Assembly: GCA_022763185.1 (NCBI GenBank)
Contig: JALEGL010000008.1
Coordinates: 1 to 64,000, forward strand
Source: a bacterium
GTDB lineage: Bacteria > Bdellovibrionota_G > JALEGL01
DNA: 64,000 bases
Reading direction: 5' to 3'
This document shows positions 1 through 7,383 of this stretch, one piece after another. The notes beneath the pieces are model-generated. The model saw only the letters and a list, made by a program, of their open reading frames with translations. It had not been told where the DNA came from and made no database searches. Position 1 is the stretch's first letter. Each line of letters starts with the position of its first letter. The translations under genes were made by a program, and so were the position numbers.

Positions 1-523
1 TTGTATAAGAAATCTCTATTAAGTCAGGTTGAACAACAGGTTGATTGTTTTCATTTAAAAAGTATTGGCGAGCTTCTTTTTCTATATCAAGCAATAAAGA
101 GTTATCGCTATTTAAGTAAAAATCTAAATTTAAATAAGAAAAAACATCATTTTCAAAGTCCCAGGTTTCATAGGCATGAGGTAAAGTTACATTAAATTCC
201 CTTAGATAGTCTTGAGATATTATTGATCTATTTTTAACAATATGGTCACTAAGTTGGGGGTCTCCCAAAATGAGGTTGTTTTCAATTTTGATGTCGTCTG
301 TAAATACAATATTCCTAGCTGCATCCATAAACCAGGTCCATTTGCCTCTAGTAATTGAATCTATAGCTTCTTCAGTAAGAACTTTAGGTGATTGAGATTC
401 TTCAAATTGAACCAAGTTTTCCCAAACTTTGTCACTCAAGTTTTGTGTTGAAATACCTTGTGCAAAACATAGGTTGGTAAAAATAATAGCCAATAAATAT
501 AAAAAACAAGAATTTTTTTTCAT
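1..523 (-). CDS. Secreted protein of unknown function (3' end outside window)
   Basis: An open frame runs on the minus strand from ATG at 523 to the window edge, about 174 codons without a stop. The N-terminus is a clear signal peptide (MKKNSCFLYLLAIIFTNLCF, then AQG), so the product is exported. The start is supported by AGGGG eight bases upstream. The mature part is acidic and rich in Asn, Asp and Glu, with no motif I recognise. The promoter region faces the repeat cluster at 676-812. The C-terminus is missing because the window ends, not because the gene is broken. Function unknown. Confidence 0.75.
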   Translation of the reverse strand, partial: MKKNSCFLYLLAIIFTNLCFAQGISTQNLSDKVWENLVQFEESQSPKVLTEEAIDSITRGKWTWFMDAARNIVFTDDIKIENNLILGDPQLSDHIVKNRSIISQDYLREFNVTLPHAYETWDFENDVFSYLNLDFYLNSDNSLLLDIEKEARQYFLNENNQPVVQPDLIEISYT

Positions 524-675
524 AACAGTAACCCCTAAAAAATACAGTTAGTTAATATAACAGGTATGTTATATAACAAACAATGAGACATTTGGACAGT
601 GAAAAATAACGCGCATTGACAATTTTGACGTTATCAGAGAAAAGATAACCGGGTACCATTATTCTGAATTATTTG

Positions 676-736
676 TTTAGGTGCCAGGCATATTTTTGTA
701 ACATGATGCATTTCAAAAGTACGCCTGGCACCTAAA
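676..736. repeat. 61-bp palindromic repeat, family B, copy 1
   Basis: A 61-bp element with perfect 14-bp inverted ends: TTTAGGTGCCAGGC at 676-689 and GCCTGGCACCTAAA at 723-736. The pairing continues imperfectly inward, so the whole unit can fold into one long hairpin. A second copy of the same length lies at 7061-7121 beside a decayed RAYT gene. Size, palindromy and that neighbour fit a REP-type element mobilised by a RAYT. Confidence 0.8.
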
Positions 737-748
737 CATGGCATTAAG

Positions 749-812
749 TTCCGGGGACAGCTACCTTATTTCTCCATCCGCATAATTATAATTCAGTCGA
801 CTGTCCCCGGAA
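749..812. repeat. REP-like inverted pair, family A, copy 1
   Basis: TTCCGGGGACAG at 749-760 is repeated in perfect inverted form (CTGTCCCCGGAA) at 801-812. A partial third copy (CTCCGGAATTATG) follows at 819-830. The TTCCGGGGAC core recurs at about 1425, 1482, 1767 and 5014-5043, so this is a dispersed family, not a terminator of one gene. Together with copy B1 it fills the intergenic region 524-863. Confidence 0.75.
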
Positions 813-863
813 TTAGTCTCCGGAATTATGACACCTAAACTAAAAATGATATATGTAGGGATC

Positions 864-1457
864 ATGACTAATTTAGAATTTTTAAAAAAAAATTATAAAG
901 CTATTCTTTTTGAAAAAACAAATTCTTCGACATTTAATATTGTTATAAATGACTATGAAGTGTTTGATGTTTTTGAAGATTATTTAATTGAGAAGCTAAA
1001 CATAGAATACTCTCATATGTTTAATTTAGATAAAAGCTATAAATTAGTATATGAAAATTTAGATGTTATAAAGCAGATTGTATTATTAGACTTTTTAAAT
1101 ACAATTTCTGTAAAAGTGGATAAAAAAACACGTACTGATATAGAAAAGCCGTTCTGGCAAACAGTCTACGATTATATTTTTGAAATATTAAATATAAATA
1201 AAGATATTTTAGATCAGTCGACGGTTGATGCTGTTAGGCACTATTTAAATCATGATGAGTATGAACTTGCTTTTGAAGGTCTTTTTATTGATATTATTAA
1301 ATATAAAGTGACACCTATGCTAGATATTGAAAAAGCAAAGAACGTTGCTATTTCATTAAATTTGAATCATGAGTCAGTACTAGATGCAGAATTTTGGAGT
1401 AACTTTGAAAGCTACTTTTTGAATTCTGGGGACGTGTATCGAAATAGTAGAAAATAG
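864..1457 (+). CDS. Hypothetical protein, possible immunity protein, with repeat-derived C-terminus
   Basis: An acidic 197-residue cytoplasmic protein with no signal peptide or membrane segment. Starts at 828 (inside repeat sequence), 846 and 864 are all in frame. I chose 864 because GTAGGG lies just upstream, but the spacing is short. The stretch around residues 138-158 (DAVRHYLNHDEYELAFEGLF) recalls small immunity proteins of the MafI type; this is family resemblance only. No toxin gene is visible nearby. The last residues (NSGDVYRN and following) are translated from a family A repeat at 1421-1446, so the original C-terminus has been replaced. The gene sits between repeat copies on both sides. 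Confidence 0.5.
   Translation: MTNLEFLKKNYKAILFEKTNSSTFNIVINDYEVFDVFEDYLIEKLNIEYSHMFNLDKSYKLVYENLDVIKQIVLLDFLNTISVKVDKKTRTDIEKPFWQTVYDYIFEILNINKDILDQSTVDAVRHYLNHDEYELAFEGLFIDIIKYKVTPMLDIEKAKNVAISLNLNHESVLDAEFWSNFESYFLNSGDVYRNSRK
1421..1446 (+). repeat. REP-like element, family A, copy 2
   Basis: GAATTCTGGGGACGTGTATC then GAAAT, a close variant of the family A core with its flank (compare AATTCCGGGGACATGTACCG at 1480). It overlaps the 3' end of the preceding coding region and supplies its final codons. Confidence 0.6.
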
Positions 1458-1458
1458 A

Positions 1459-1479
1459 AAAGGTATCCAGTTACTTTGT
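1459..1479 (-). repeat. Short palindromic repeat, family C, copy 1
   Basis: On the minus strand this reads ACAAAGTAACTGGATACCTT, a near match to the copy at 7398-7420. It directly abuts the family A element starting at 1480, so the two families occur here as a composite. Confidence 0.5.
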
Positions 1480-1517
1480 AATTCCGGGGACATGTACCGA
1501 AATCTAAATTATCTGGG
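1480..1517 (+). repeat. REP-like element, family A, left flank of RAYT remnant
   Basis: AATTCCGGGGACATGTACCG then AAATCTAAATTATCTGG. The element at 1741-1778 carries the same roughly 38 bases in inverted orientation with a few substitutions. The two form long inverted ends around the transposase remnant at 1509-1715, and the remnant's stop codon lies within this arm. Confidence 0.7.
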
Positions 1518-1715
1518 TTTAAGTAAGGCCTCTTTGTGTGTATGTGCCAGGCAGTAAGCAGCAATCTGAACCTGATATGCACTTGAAAATAAAGCTAGAA
1601 GTTCAAGAAAGACTTGATAGTCTTCGTCTTTAAAAAATACCATTTGCCGACGATTTCCCCGGTTGACAAGATGATGAGCAATATTAGGAACAACTACACG
1701 AGATAATCTGGCCAT
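1509..1715 (-). pseudogene. REP-associated tyrosine transposase (RAYT), internally deleted
   Basis: The 68-residue frame begins with the typical RAYT N-terminus (MARLSRVVVPNIAHHLVNRG then NRRQ). It continues to QIAAYCL, where a full protein would reach the HUH motif (normally NHxH). Instead it jumps to AHTHKEALLKPR and stops. An intact RAYT is usually 180-300 residues, so most of the catalytic domain, including the tyrosine, is gone and the product cannot be active. RAYTs are Y1-type single-strand transposases related to IS200/IS605 TnpA and are tied to REP palindromes. The flanking inverted family A repeats fit that. The deletion joint (GTGCCAGGCA at 1544-1553) matches the arm of family B repeats. 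Confidence 0.8.
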
Positions 1716-1740
1716 TCCTCTTTCAATAGCAATTCCAATA

Positions 1741-1778
1741 CCAGGTTATTTAGATTACGGTATACGTCCCCGGAATTG
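1741..1778 (-). repeat. REP-like element, family A, right flank of RAYT remnant
   Basis: The reverse complement reads AATTCCGGGGACGTATACCG then TAATCTAAATAACCTGG, matching the element at 1480-1517 in opposite orientation. It is the right-hand inverted end of the RAYT remnant unit. Confidence 0.7.
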
Positions 1779-1957
1779 AAAATTTCCATATAGGTAAATA
1801 TATTTATATCGAAAATCAAAAGGGCGAATGTATTGATGATATTTTGGTATTTAATGATTGAATTTTTGTTCAAGAAAATGGTTTCTATGGCTTTAATGAC
1901 TTTAACTATTAGAGTGAAGTGAAAACTCCCCGACGTGTAGTTCACAGCAATGTATAA
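1778..1957 (+). pseudogene. Relic of an unrecognised coding sequence with two in-frame stops
   Basis: One frame reads protein-like sequence (HIGKYIYIENQKGECIDDIL, then VFND) to TGA at 1859. It continues in the same frame (IFVQENGFYGFNDFNY) to TAG at 1910, then on to TAA at 1955. The composition looks like real protein, and the relic begins exactly at the end of a family A repeat. It is probably the truncated 3' part of a gene interrupted by the repeat unit. No family recognised. The remaining bases to 2144 show no feature. Confidence 0.3.
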
Positions 1958-2144
1958 CATTGAAAGTTGCGCCAAAATAAAATGTTTGGAACTTATCAGC
2001 ACTTAATTGCTTAATCATAAAACACTGTTTTAATGGTTAAAATTCCTATTTTTATATAACCAAAAAAGCACAATACTTTTAAAAGATTTTTATTTGAGAA
2101 TAAAGATGCGATGTGTTATTAAATAGAAAAATTAGAAAGGGAAA

Positions 2145-2564
2145 ATGATGAAAAACACAATTAAAATATTATTAATCTCATGCACGATATTATTTGGAGC
2201 CACCAATTTATATGCCCGTGACTGTTCCAAAGGAGACTATGTAAAGCTAAACAATCTGTGGGTATCATGGCTTTTGAAACAAAATTTAGACACAGAGGAT
2301 TATCCAGCAGTTTTTGAAGGTGAAAATGGCAATTGTCAATTGTTGTGTGAAGACTATCAATTAGAGAGAAGTAGAAAATATTTAATGGTATACAGCTATA
2401 TTAATAATTGTAATGGTAAGAGTGGCATACCTGCAGATTATTATTATTGGAAAAAACAAGATTTAGAAGGTTTAGGGGTTGATTTCTATGATCCAACATC
2501 TTCATCACTGTTGCCACCAGGGCAAAAAAATCCAGTTTCCGATGACATAATGCGTATAGAATAG
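2145..2564 (+). CDS. Small secreted protein of unknown function
   Basis: A 139-residue protein with a signal peptide (MMKNTIKILLISCTILFGAT, then NLYA before RDC), so the mature protein is about 115 residues in the periplasm or outside. It has six cysteines after the signal, three of them spaced as NCQLLC and NNC, consistent with disulfides. AGAAAGGGA precedes the two adjacent ATGs at 2145 and 2148, either of which could be used. No known domain recognised and no operon partner. Confidence 0.7.
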   Translation: MMKNTIKILLISCTILFGATNLYARDCSKGDYVKLNNLWVSWLLKQNLDTEDYPAVFEGENGNCQLLCEDYQLERSRKYLMVYSYINNCNGKSGIPADYYYWKKQDLEGLGVDFYDPTSSSLLPPGQKNPVSDDIMRIE

Positions 2565-2972
2565 GTGAGCTTTTTTTTAATTCTAAGGAGTTAAAAAGGG
2601 GCGGTTAGGTCAATCACATTGGCATTGTATCATTAATGATCAGGCGTTAGGCGCATTGTTTTGGTGCAATGCAGTAGATTGTGTGCAGCTTTTGCGAAAT
2701 GTCTCCGGCAATCTAATTTGTATGCTTTGACTTTATTTCCGTACTTCAGAAAAATTTGAGTTATATGTGTATGCTTCTTAGATTTAAAGCAAAAAGTGAA
2801 AAAATGTGGTCAACAAACGGCAAAGCCAGCTCCAAATTTAAGAAAATACATTGCGTCTAGCTAAGGGGAAAATTTACTTGCTTGAGCTGTAAAATAATGC
2901 AATACATTTTTAATTGACGTGCTGTGTAAAGTGATGTACCAAAATCTGCCAAGAGTTAGGGGAAAAAAAGCC
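2565..2972. other. Intergenic region without a recognised gene
   Basis: About 400 bases with no convincing reading frame on either strand. It contains a 12-bp palindrome (ATCATTAATGAT, 2629-2640) and a short hairpin-capable stretch around GCGCATTG and CAATGC (about 2651-2674). AGGGG before 2973 is the ribosome site of the next gene. Nothing else supportable. Confidence 0.4.
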
Positions 2973-4118
2973 ATGAATAAAAAATATATTTTATCTATTT
3001 TATTTTTATTTAATTTATTGAGTATGCCAGCAGTTTTTTCGGGGCCTGCACTCGAATGGGTACAACAGTATGCTTCAACCAGTCCATTTGAATCTATTAG
3101 GAAACGGACGTACATCAAAGAATTAAATCAAAATCAGTTGTTTAAATTGCAAAGTAGTTCGCCATCTGTTCAGTATTCAGCTAAACGTTATCAAAGAAAT
3201 GGCCAAAGTTTTAGCTCAATGAGTGCACAGGATCTAAATCAGTATGTAAAGCGCTACAACCAAGATTCTCAGATTAAAGGTTGGGATAAAACGATTCGGC
3301 AAAACATTGAAGCTAGTATTCGGGAATATGAACCTGGACAAGGTGATTTAACAATTATTGTTACAGGAACACTGCACGGGATTGATTTTTATCTCAATCA
3401 ATTGGTGACCAAAAGTTTGTCTGATTATCATATCGTATACGCCATTGATTATTGGAGTGAGGATAGCTTGCGAATATCCAGGGATTATAAAGAAGTGATA
3501 GAAACGGCTGGACCTCAAGAGCTGAACTTTTTTATGGGTGCCAGTCCAATTTTTCGCAGATTCCAGGATCCAAGGATGCGGAGATTTCGTAAACAAGATA
3601 GTGATGCACCCTTCGTACAAAACTTGTATGGGATGACGTACTATTATTTGAACCAACACGAGTCGCTGAAAAATCAGCAAAATTTGTACGATCAGCTCTA
3701 TCCTCAGGAAAGTATCGATCAAATGCCTGATGTGATCATTTATTTAGATTCGCACAACATGCACTTGGCTGGTTTTCATTCAAAGCTCCCCTCGACTCAT
3801 CAATTGAGTATGGATAATGTAGACCATGTAAGTTTTTTGATTGAAGGCTATGAGGCCAGAAAAGAGTTGTACCAATCTGATTTAGATATTTTGGCCTATT
3901 TTAGGGTAAATTCAAGTACACAGGCCGGTTTTTGCAAATATCTGCAAGGGGAATATCCTAATGGCGGGGCGCCCAATTGGGTCAAGAAAATCTGTAAAGA
4001 TGCTCGAATCATAAAAAGTTTACGTGGAGTGAAAATTTTAGATTGGTGGCGCAAGAACCCAGATTTACCGGTCAATTTTTATGGGTTAGCAACTCCTAAG
4101 TTCTCTCTAGAGGACTAG
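2973..4118 (+). CDS. Secreted protein of unknown function
   Basis: The frame is open from 2919, but ATG at 2973 is preferred. It has TTAGGGG upstream and begins a clean signal peptide (MNKKYILSILFLFNLLSMPA, then VFSG). The 381-residue product is exported. The central part has a beta-strand-like run (LTIIVTGTLHGIDFYLNQLV) and later DVIIYLDSHNMHLAGFHS, resembling an alpha/beta fold, but no catalytic signature that I can name. The C-terminus is basic and tryptophan-rich. It stands alone between two gene-poor intergenic regions. A short inverted repeat (CTCAC and GTGAG) follows the stop. Confidence 0.7.
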   Translation: MNKKYILSILFLFNLLSMPAVFSGPALEWVQQYASTSPFESIRKRTYIKELNQNQLFKLQSSSPSVQYSAKRYQRNGQSFSSMSAQDLNQYVKRYNQDSQIKGWDKTIRQNIEASIREYEPGQGDLTIIVTGTLHGIDFYLNQLVTKSLSDYHIVYAIDYWSEDSLRISRDYKEVIETAGPQELNFFMGASPIFRRFQDPRMRRFRKQDSDAPFVQNLYGMTYYYLNQHESLKNQQNLYDQLYPQESIDQMPDVIIYLDSHNMHLAGFHSKLPSTHQLSMDNVDHVSFLIEGYEARKELYQSDLDILAYFRVNSSTQAGFCKYLQGEYPNGGAPNWVKKICKDARIIKSLRGVKILDWWRKNPDLPVNFYGLATPKFSLED

Positions 4119-4504
4119 TCTCACTCAAATTGTGAGGGTAAAGGTAAAGTCCTTTTCAAGCTATTATTGCTTATTAAACTATTAACCTTAAGTCATAGGC
4201 TGCTTTTGGTAAGCTGCCTTACAATACGTAGCGTTTGGGATAAGTGATTGAAAGCGGAGCTTTGTGATCGTTTTTCCTGAATCAGTAAGGGTGCTTTGAA
4301 TAACATTTGTTCCCGAACTGCACTGCATTTTCCTCTTTTAAGAGTTCGTTGAAAAGGATTTTTATTTCAGCAATAGTTATTGCCTTGTTTTTTTCTTAGA
4401 GTTGACTGAACAACAGTTAAAGTCTAATTGCGTAGAGTATATTTCATAAGCGTTATGAAAGGCTAATGATGAATCGCATCTAAAATATACATCTTGCATG
4501 TTAA
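4119..4504. other. Intergenic region without a recognised gene
   Basis: About 385 bases between two convergent genes. CTCAC-CAAATT-type pairing with GTGAG just after 4118 could form a weak hairpin but lacks a T-run. No open frame, RNA gene or repeat copy was recognised in the rest. Confidence 0.35.
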
Positions 4505-4921
4505 CTATTTCATTTCTTTTATTCTCATTGGCATTTGATCGATTGCGTCAATAAAATACTTGCAGCTTTGAGGTCTAGCAGATTGTTTTTTTACTTCTCC
4601 ATCCAATCCAATGAGAGAAACCTTAAAAAATTGATTATTATTGTTGGAAGTTTGAGGTTTTAAGAAAATTTTAATTTTTCTTTCAGTGAAAGCATCGTAA
4701 CAGTTTATAAACAAGTTTTGCTGTTGCTGTGTGTTATCATTCTCAACTATAATAACCCTATGCCGCCAACGATTCTTTTTTAAGTCAAGCACCTTTGTAT
4801 AGAGTTGAGTGATATTAGAGGCATTAGAAATAAGGGGTATACTGAGAATCGTTAAGAACGAAAAATATATAGAGTTATTTAGACCTAGCAAAAATAATTG
4901 AAAGAACTGTTTAAGAAGCAT
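4505..4921 (-). CDS. DUF4174 domain protein, secreted
   Basis: A 138-residue protein with an N-terminal hydrophobic signal or anchor (about residues 10-33), then a DUF4174-type domain to the end. Family features visible are the opening NRWRHRVIIVEN strand, the central ERKIKIF, GLDGEVK, and the diagnostic C-terminal DAIDQMPMRIKEM. DUF4174 proteins are small periplasmic proteins of unknown role, with a thioredoxin-like arrangement suggested for some; I see no CxxC here. ATG at 4921 has AAGAAG close upstream. It is a single gene, convergent with the secreted protein at 2973. Confidence 0.75.
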   Translation of the reverse strand: MLLKQFFQLFLLGLNNSIYFSFLTILSIPLISNASNITQLYTKVLDLKKNRWRHRVIIVENDNTQQQQNLFINCYDAFTERKIKIFLKPQTSNNNNQFFKVSLIGLDGEVKKQSARPQSCKYFIDAIDQMPMRIKEMK

Positions 4922-5013
4922 GGCTTCTTATCTTATGAGGTCTGTGATAAAAAAACATGTTGTGCATTTATATTTATACCTTGAGAAGCGCAAGATATTT
5001 CTAAATCTAATTG

Positions 5014-5043
5014 ATTCCGGGGACAACAGAATATCCCCGGAAT
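5014..5043. repeat. REP-like inverted pair, family A, copy 5
   Basis: ATTCCGGGGA at 5014-5023 and its exact inverse TCCCCGGAAT at 5034-5043 enclose a 10-base loop. It lies just past the 3' end of the amino-acid permease. CTAAATCTAATT just before it matches the family A flank. Confidence 0.7.
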
Positions 5044-5055
5044 GCCAGAAACCAT

Positions 5056-6348
5056 TTATATTTTTGAATTTTTGAATTGATACATTTGATATGTTTTTTT
5101 TCTTACCATGAAAATACTTGCTGCAACAATCGATGCCAAAGCTACTCCTATATATTCACTGAAGTTAAGACTTGATAACAAAGTGCTTAACATGACAATA
5201 GTTAATAAAGGAATAATGGGCTTTTTGGGGTCTTTCTTGATGGCTGCGATAGAACATAAAATGTACATGCTGATCGCAGATAAATTAGCAATAATGACCA
5301 GTTTACTGAATGTTCCGGTTAATGAAAATACGGTTACAATAAGCAGTAATGTAAAAATAGCAGCATTTGGCGTTTGTGTTTTTGGATTGATGTAGCCTAA
5401 AAACTCAGGAAAAATCTTATCTTTACCCATTTTGTATAGGATACGTGGAATTCCCAAGGACATGCTACTTAAATAACCAAACATTGACAGCACCGTTGCC
5501 ACAAGTAATAAGGTTTTACCTAAAGGTCCCATAATACGTTCTGCAGCAAAAGCTAAAGGAGCATGTTTTAATGCAACAATTTCTGGCCCTAAAATATTTT
5601 GCGAAACTATTTGTAAACACATATAAACTAAAAGAATAGCAGTCATACCAATAAATAAACCTTTTTTAAGGGTGTGCTGTGGATTTTTAATCTCTTCACT
5701 TGGAGTTAAAGCACTTTCAATTCCCATAAAAGCAAACATAAGTACTAAAGCCGCCCTTATGACTGCTGTCAGTGGTGAAGAAGGCGTTATCGTATTTTCC
5801 AAATATACACCTCCTAACTTAGTTAAGCCATAGCCAATAAGGATGAGTAGTGGAAGAAGCTTAAAAAATGTAATTATGGATACTACATTAGCTCCAGTTT
5901 TAACGCCTTTGACATTACTCAGACCTAAAATAGTAAATACAGTCACAATGATTAAGGTTTTTGCCCCGATAGAAGCAAAACTAGGAAACAAAACAAATAC
6001 AGCTTCTACCAAGGCATTGGCTACTGAAGCCATTGCAAAAATACCCAAGAGCAAAAGTAAAAAGCCGGTTATGAATCCAGATAAACCTCCCAACTCTTTT
6101 TCGACGTAAGCATACGGCCCCCCTGACTCAGAATTTGAATTACCTACTTTGATAAAAACAATAGTTATAAATACTGTGGTTAAAGCGCAAATGATATAGG
6201 CTAAAGGCGCATAGGCTCCTGCAATTTCATAAACTTCACCTGGGAGGCGAAAAATTCCACCCCCCACAGTACAATTAAATACGATAGCCGCCAAACTTAT
6301 GGGGCCAATAGCTTGTTTAAGTACATTTGATTTTTGATTCATTATCAT
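5056..6348 (-). CDS. APC-family amino acid permease
   Basis: A 430-residue inner-membrane transporter with about 12 hydrophobic segments. The N-terminal GPISLAAIVFNCTVGGGIFR with GGGIF matches the unwound TM1 substrate site of the APC superfamily (amino acid-polyamine-organocation). SESGGPYAYVEKELG is the conserved TM2-TM3 region. It likely imports or exchanges an amino acid or polyamine; substrate not predictable. The frame opens at 6372, but GAGGAAAGA directly precedes ATG at 6348 (6342 also possible), so the shorter form is preferred. Monocistronic. Two small hairpins lie upstream (6413-6429 and 6442-6456). Confidence 0.85.
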   Translation of the reverse strand: MIMNQKSNVLKQAIGPISLAAIVFNCTVGGGIFRLPGEVYEIAGAYAPLAYIICALTTVFITIVFIKVGNSNSESGGPYAYVEKELGGLSGFITGFLLLLLGIFAMASVANALVEAVFVLFPSFASIGAKTLIIVTVFTILGLSNVKGVKTGANVVSIITFFKLLPLLILIGYGLTKLGGVYLENTITPSSPLTAVIRAALVLMFAFMGIESALTPSEEIKNPQHTLKKGLFIGMTAILLVYMCLQIVSQNILGPEIVALKHAPLAFAAERIMGPLGKTLLLVATVLSMFGYLSSMSLGIPRILYKMGKDKIFPEFLGYINPKTQTPNAAIFTLLLIVTVFSLTGTFSKLVIIANLSAISMYILCSIAAIKKDPKKPIIPLLTIVMLSTLLSSLNFSEYIGVALASIVAASIFMVRKKTYQMYQFKNSKI

Positions 6349-6372
6349 TCTTTCCTCTTGTGCAAAGTGCAC

Positions 6373-6753
6373 CGGTTGTTTAAGACGTAGTATATAAAAA
6401 AAAATTATGGATTTTGGGTAGAACCCAAATTAAGCTATGAATGGCGCTGGGCGCCAATGGAAAGAGTGATGAAAATGAGAAATCATTAAGAACACTCTCT
6501 TTCTAAACGCGACTCCGAATTTTTTGTCAACCCTTTTTGTTTTTGCTCCGCTCTCAAAGCTATTTTGAGGAATAAAAATTACTTTTTTTATCTAGCATGG
6601 ATGCTAAGTACCTACATTTATATATATGAGTTTATTTTCTAAACATGTGGCAAATAACTCAACATCAAGTAGCCGAGGCCCACTATAGCTAATTCTTGCT
6701 TTCAATTATAAAAAATATATTGAATAAAAGTTACGGGTAGTGAATCCAAAAAG
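6373..6753. other. Intergenic region with two short hairpins
   Basis: About 380 gene-free bases between the permease start and the acr3 remnant. It contains two tight inverted repeats, TTTGGGT-AGA-ACCCAAA (6413-6429) and TGGCGC-TGG-GCGCCA (6442-6456), 12 bases apart. They lie just upstream of the permease and could be operator or leader structures. No coding signal recognised in the remainder. Confidence 0.4.
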
Positions 6754-7060
6754 ATGCAATTTTTTGAGCAATATTTAAGCATTTGGGTAGCTCTTTGTAT
6801 TGTGTGTGTGGCATTATATTAGGAAAAATTTTTGGTGATTCAATATCCTTTCTTGTTGATATGAATATTGCGACAGTAAATATTCCTGTTGCAGGACTCG
6901 CTTGGTTTATGATTTTCCCTATGATGGTGCAGATTGATTTTACTTCAATCAAAACTGTAGGTAAAAACCCCAAAGCCTTCTTTCTCACACTAATCGTAAA
7001 TTGGTTGATAAAACCATTTACCATGGCTTTTTTTGCATGGGTTTTCTTTGATAAACTGTG
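6754..7060 (+). pseudogene. acr3-type arsenite efflux permease, frameshifted and truncated
   Basis: Translation from ATG 6754 gives MQFFEQYLSIWVALCIV, the usual start of ACR3 arsenite permeases, then goes out of frame in the GTGTGTGTG tract at 6802-6810. Removing one GT restores CGIILGKI and the rest of TM1-TM3, with the family signature NIPVAGLAWFMIFPMMVQID and LTLIVNWLIKPFTMAFF. Homology ends at about 7055, and a family B repeat begins at 7061. A full ACR3 is about 350-400 residues, so only the first quarter remains. It would have exported arsenite across the inner membrane. It is dead both by the frameshift and by loss of TM4-TM10. Confidence 0.8.
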
Positions 7061-7121
7061 TTTAGGTGCCAGGTATATTTTTGCAACACGATGCGTTTCA
7101 AAAATACGCCTGGCACTCTAA
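7061..7121. repeat. 61-bp palindromic repeat, family B, copy 2
   Basis: It has the same length and plan as 676-736. The left arm is TTTAGGTGCCAGG and the right arm CCTGGCACTCTAA, with about eight substitutions or small shifts relative to copy 1. It separates the truncated acr3 on its left from a decayed RAYT on its right, and marks the exact break of acr3. Confidence 0.8.
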
Positions 7122-7361
7122 CTAGTAGTTCATAATCAAATCAATATTGGATTGCGGTGTACTAATAATCATATGAAAATGATTATTCATGAGTACAAAG
7201 CTATGAAGATGAGCCTGATATCGATCAGAAATAGTTTAAAAATTAGGTGCAACAGATGTACCAAACTTGTTGTTGTAGAATAAAAAACCACTCTCTATTG
7301 TTCTATCTTGCGTAGATATGGTAAGTAAAGGCACTTGTACGAATAAGCTTTTCCTGGGCAT
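7122..7361 (-). pseudogene. Second RAYT transposase relic, different subfamily
   Basis: It lies on the minus strand. ATG at 7361 gives MPRKSLF, and another frame gives AFTYHIYAR, a stop, then NNREWFF, matching the RAYT N-terminus (usually YHxxxRxNNREWF). Further on, a third frame reads SFVLMNNHFHMIISTPQSNI, an unmistakable HUH motif block (NHFH). The frame stops at MNY, next to the family B palindrome. The 240 bp left, against roughly 600-700 bp for an intact gene, contain several frameshifts, a stop and deletions. The N-terminal type (MPRKSL...NNREWF) differs from the MARLSR...RGNRRQ type at 1509-1715, so this is a separate transposase lineage. Confidence 0.75.
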
Positions 7362-7383
7362 GCTCTAAATAAAGCAATTAACA

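Noticed and set aside
749-812. Rho-independent terminator
   Set aside because: The 12-bp arms are 40 bases apart with no T-run, and the same core recurs at five other places.
1859-1912. In-frame TGA and TAG as recoded sense codons
   Set aside because: All confident genes in the window use both as normal stops, so decay is the simpler explanation.
1694-2002. Minus-strand 102-codon open frame
   Set aside because: It runs through the family A repeat (NSGDVYRN) and overlaps the RAYT N-terminus; no ribosome site and no protein-like pattern.
2644-2652. GCGTTAGGC resembling an integron attC core
   Set aside because: No complementary left core (RYYYAAC) at the right distance and no integrase or cassette array; a chance 9-mer is likelier.
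5108-6109. Plus-strand open frames of 88-95 codons inside the permease gene
   Set aside because: They are antisense shadows of a well-supported membrane transporter on the minus strand.
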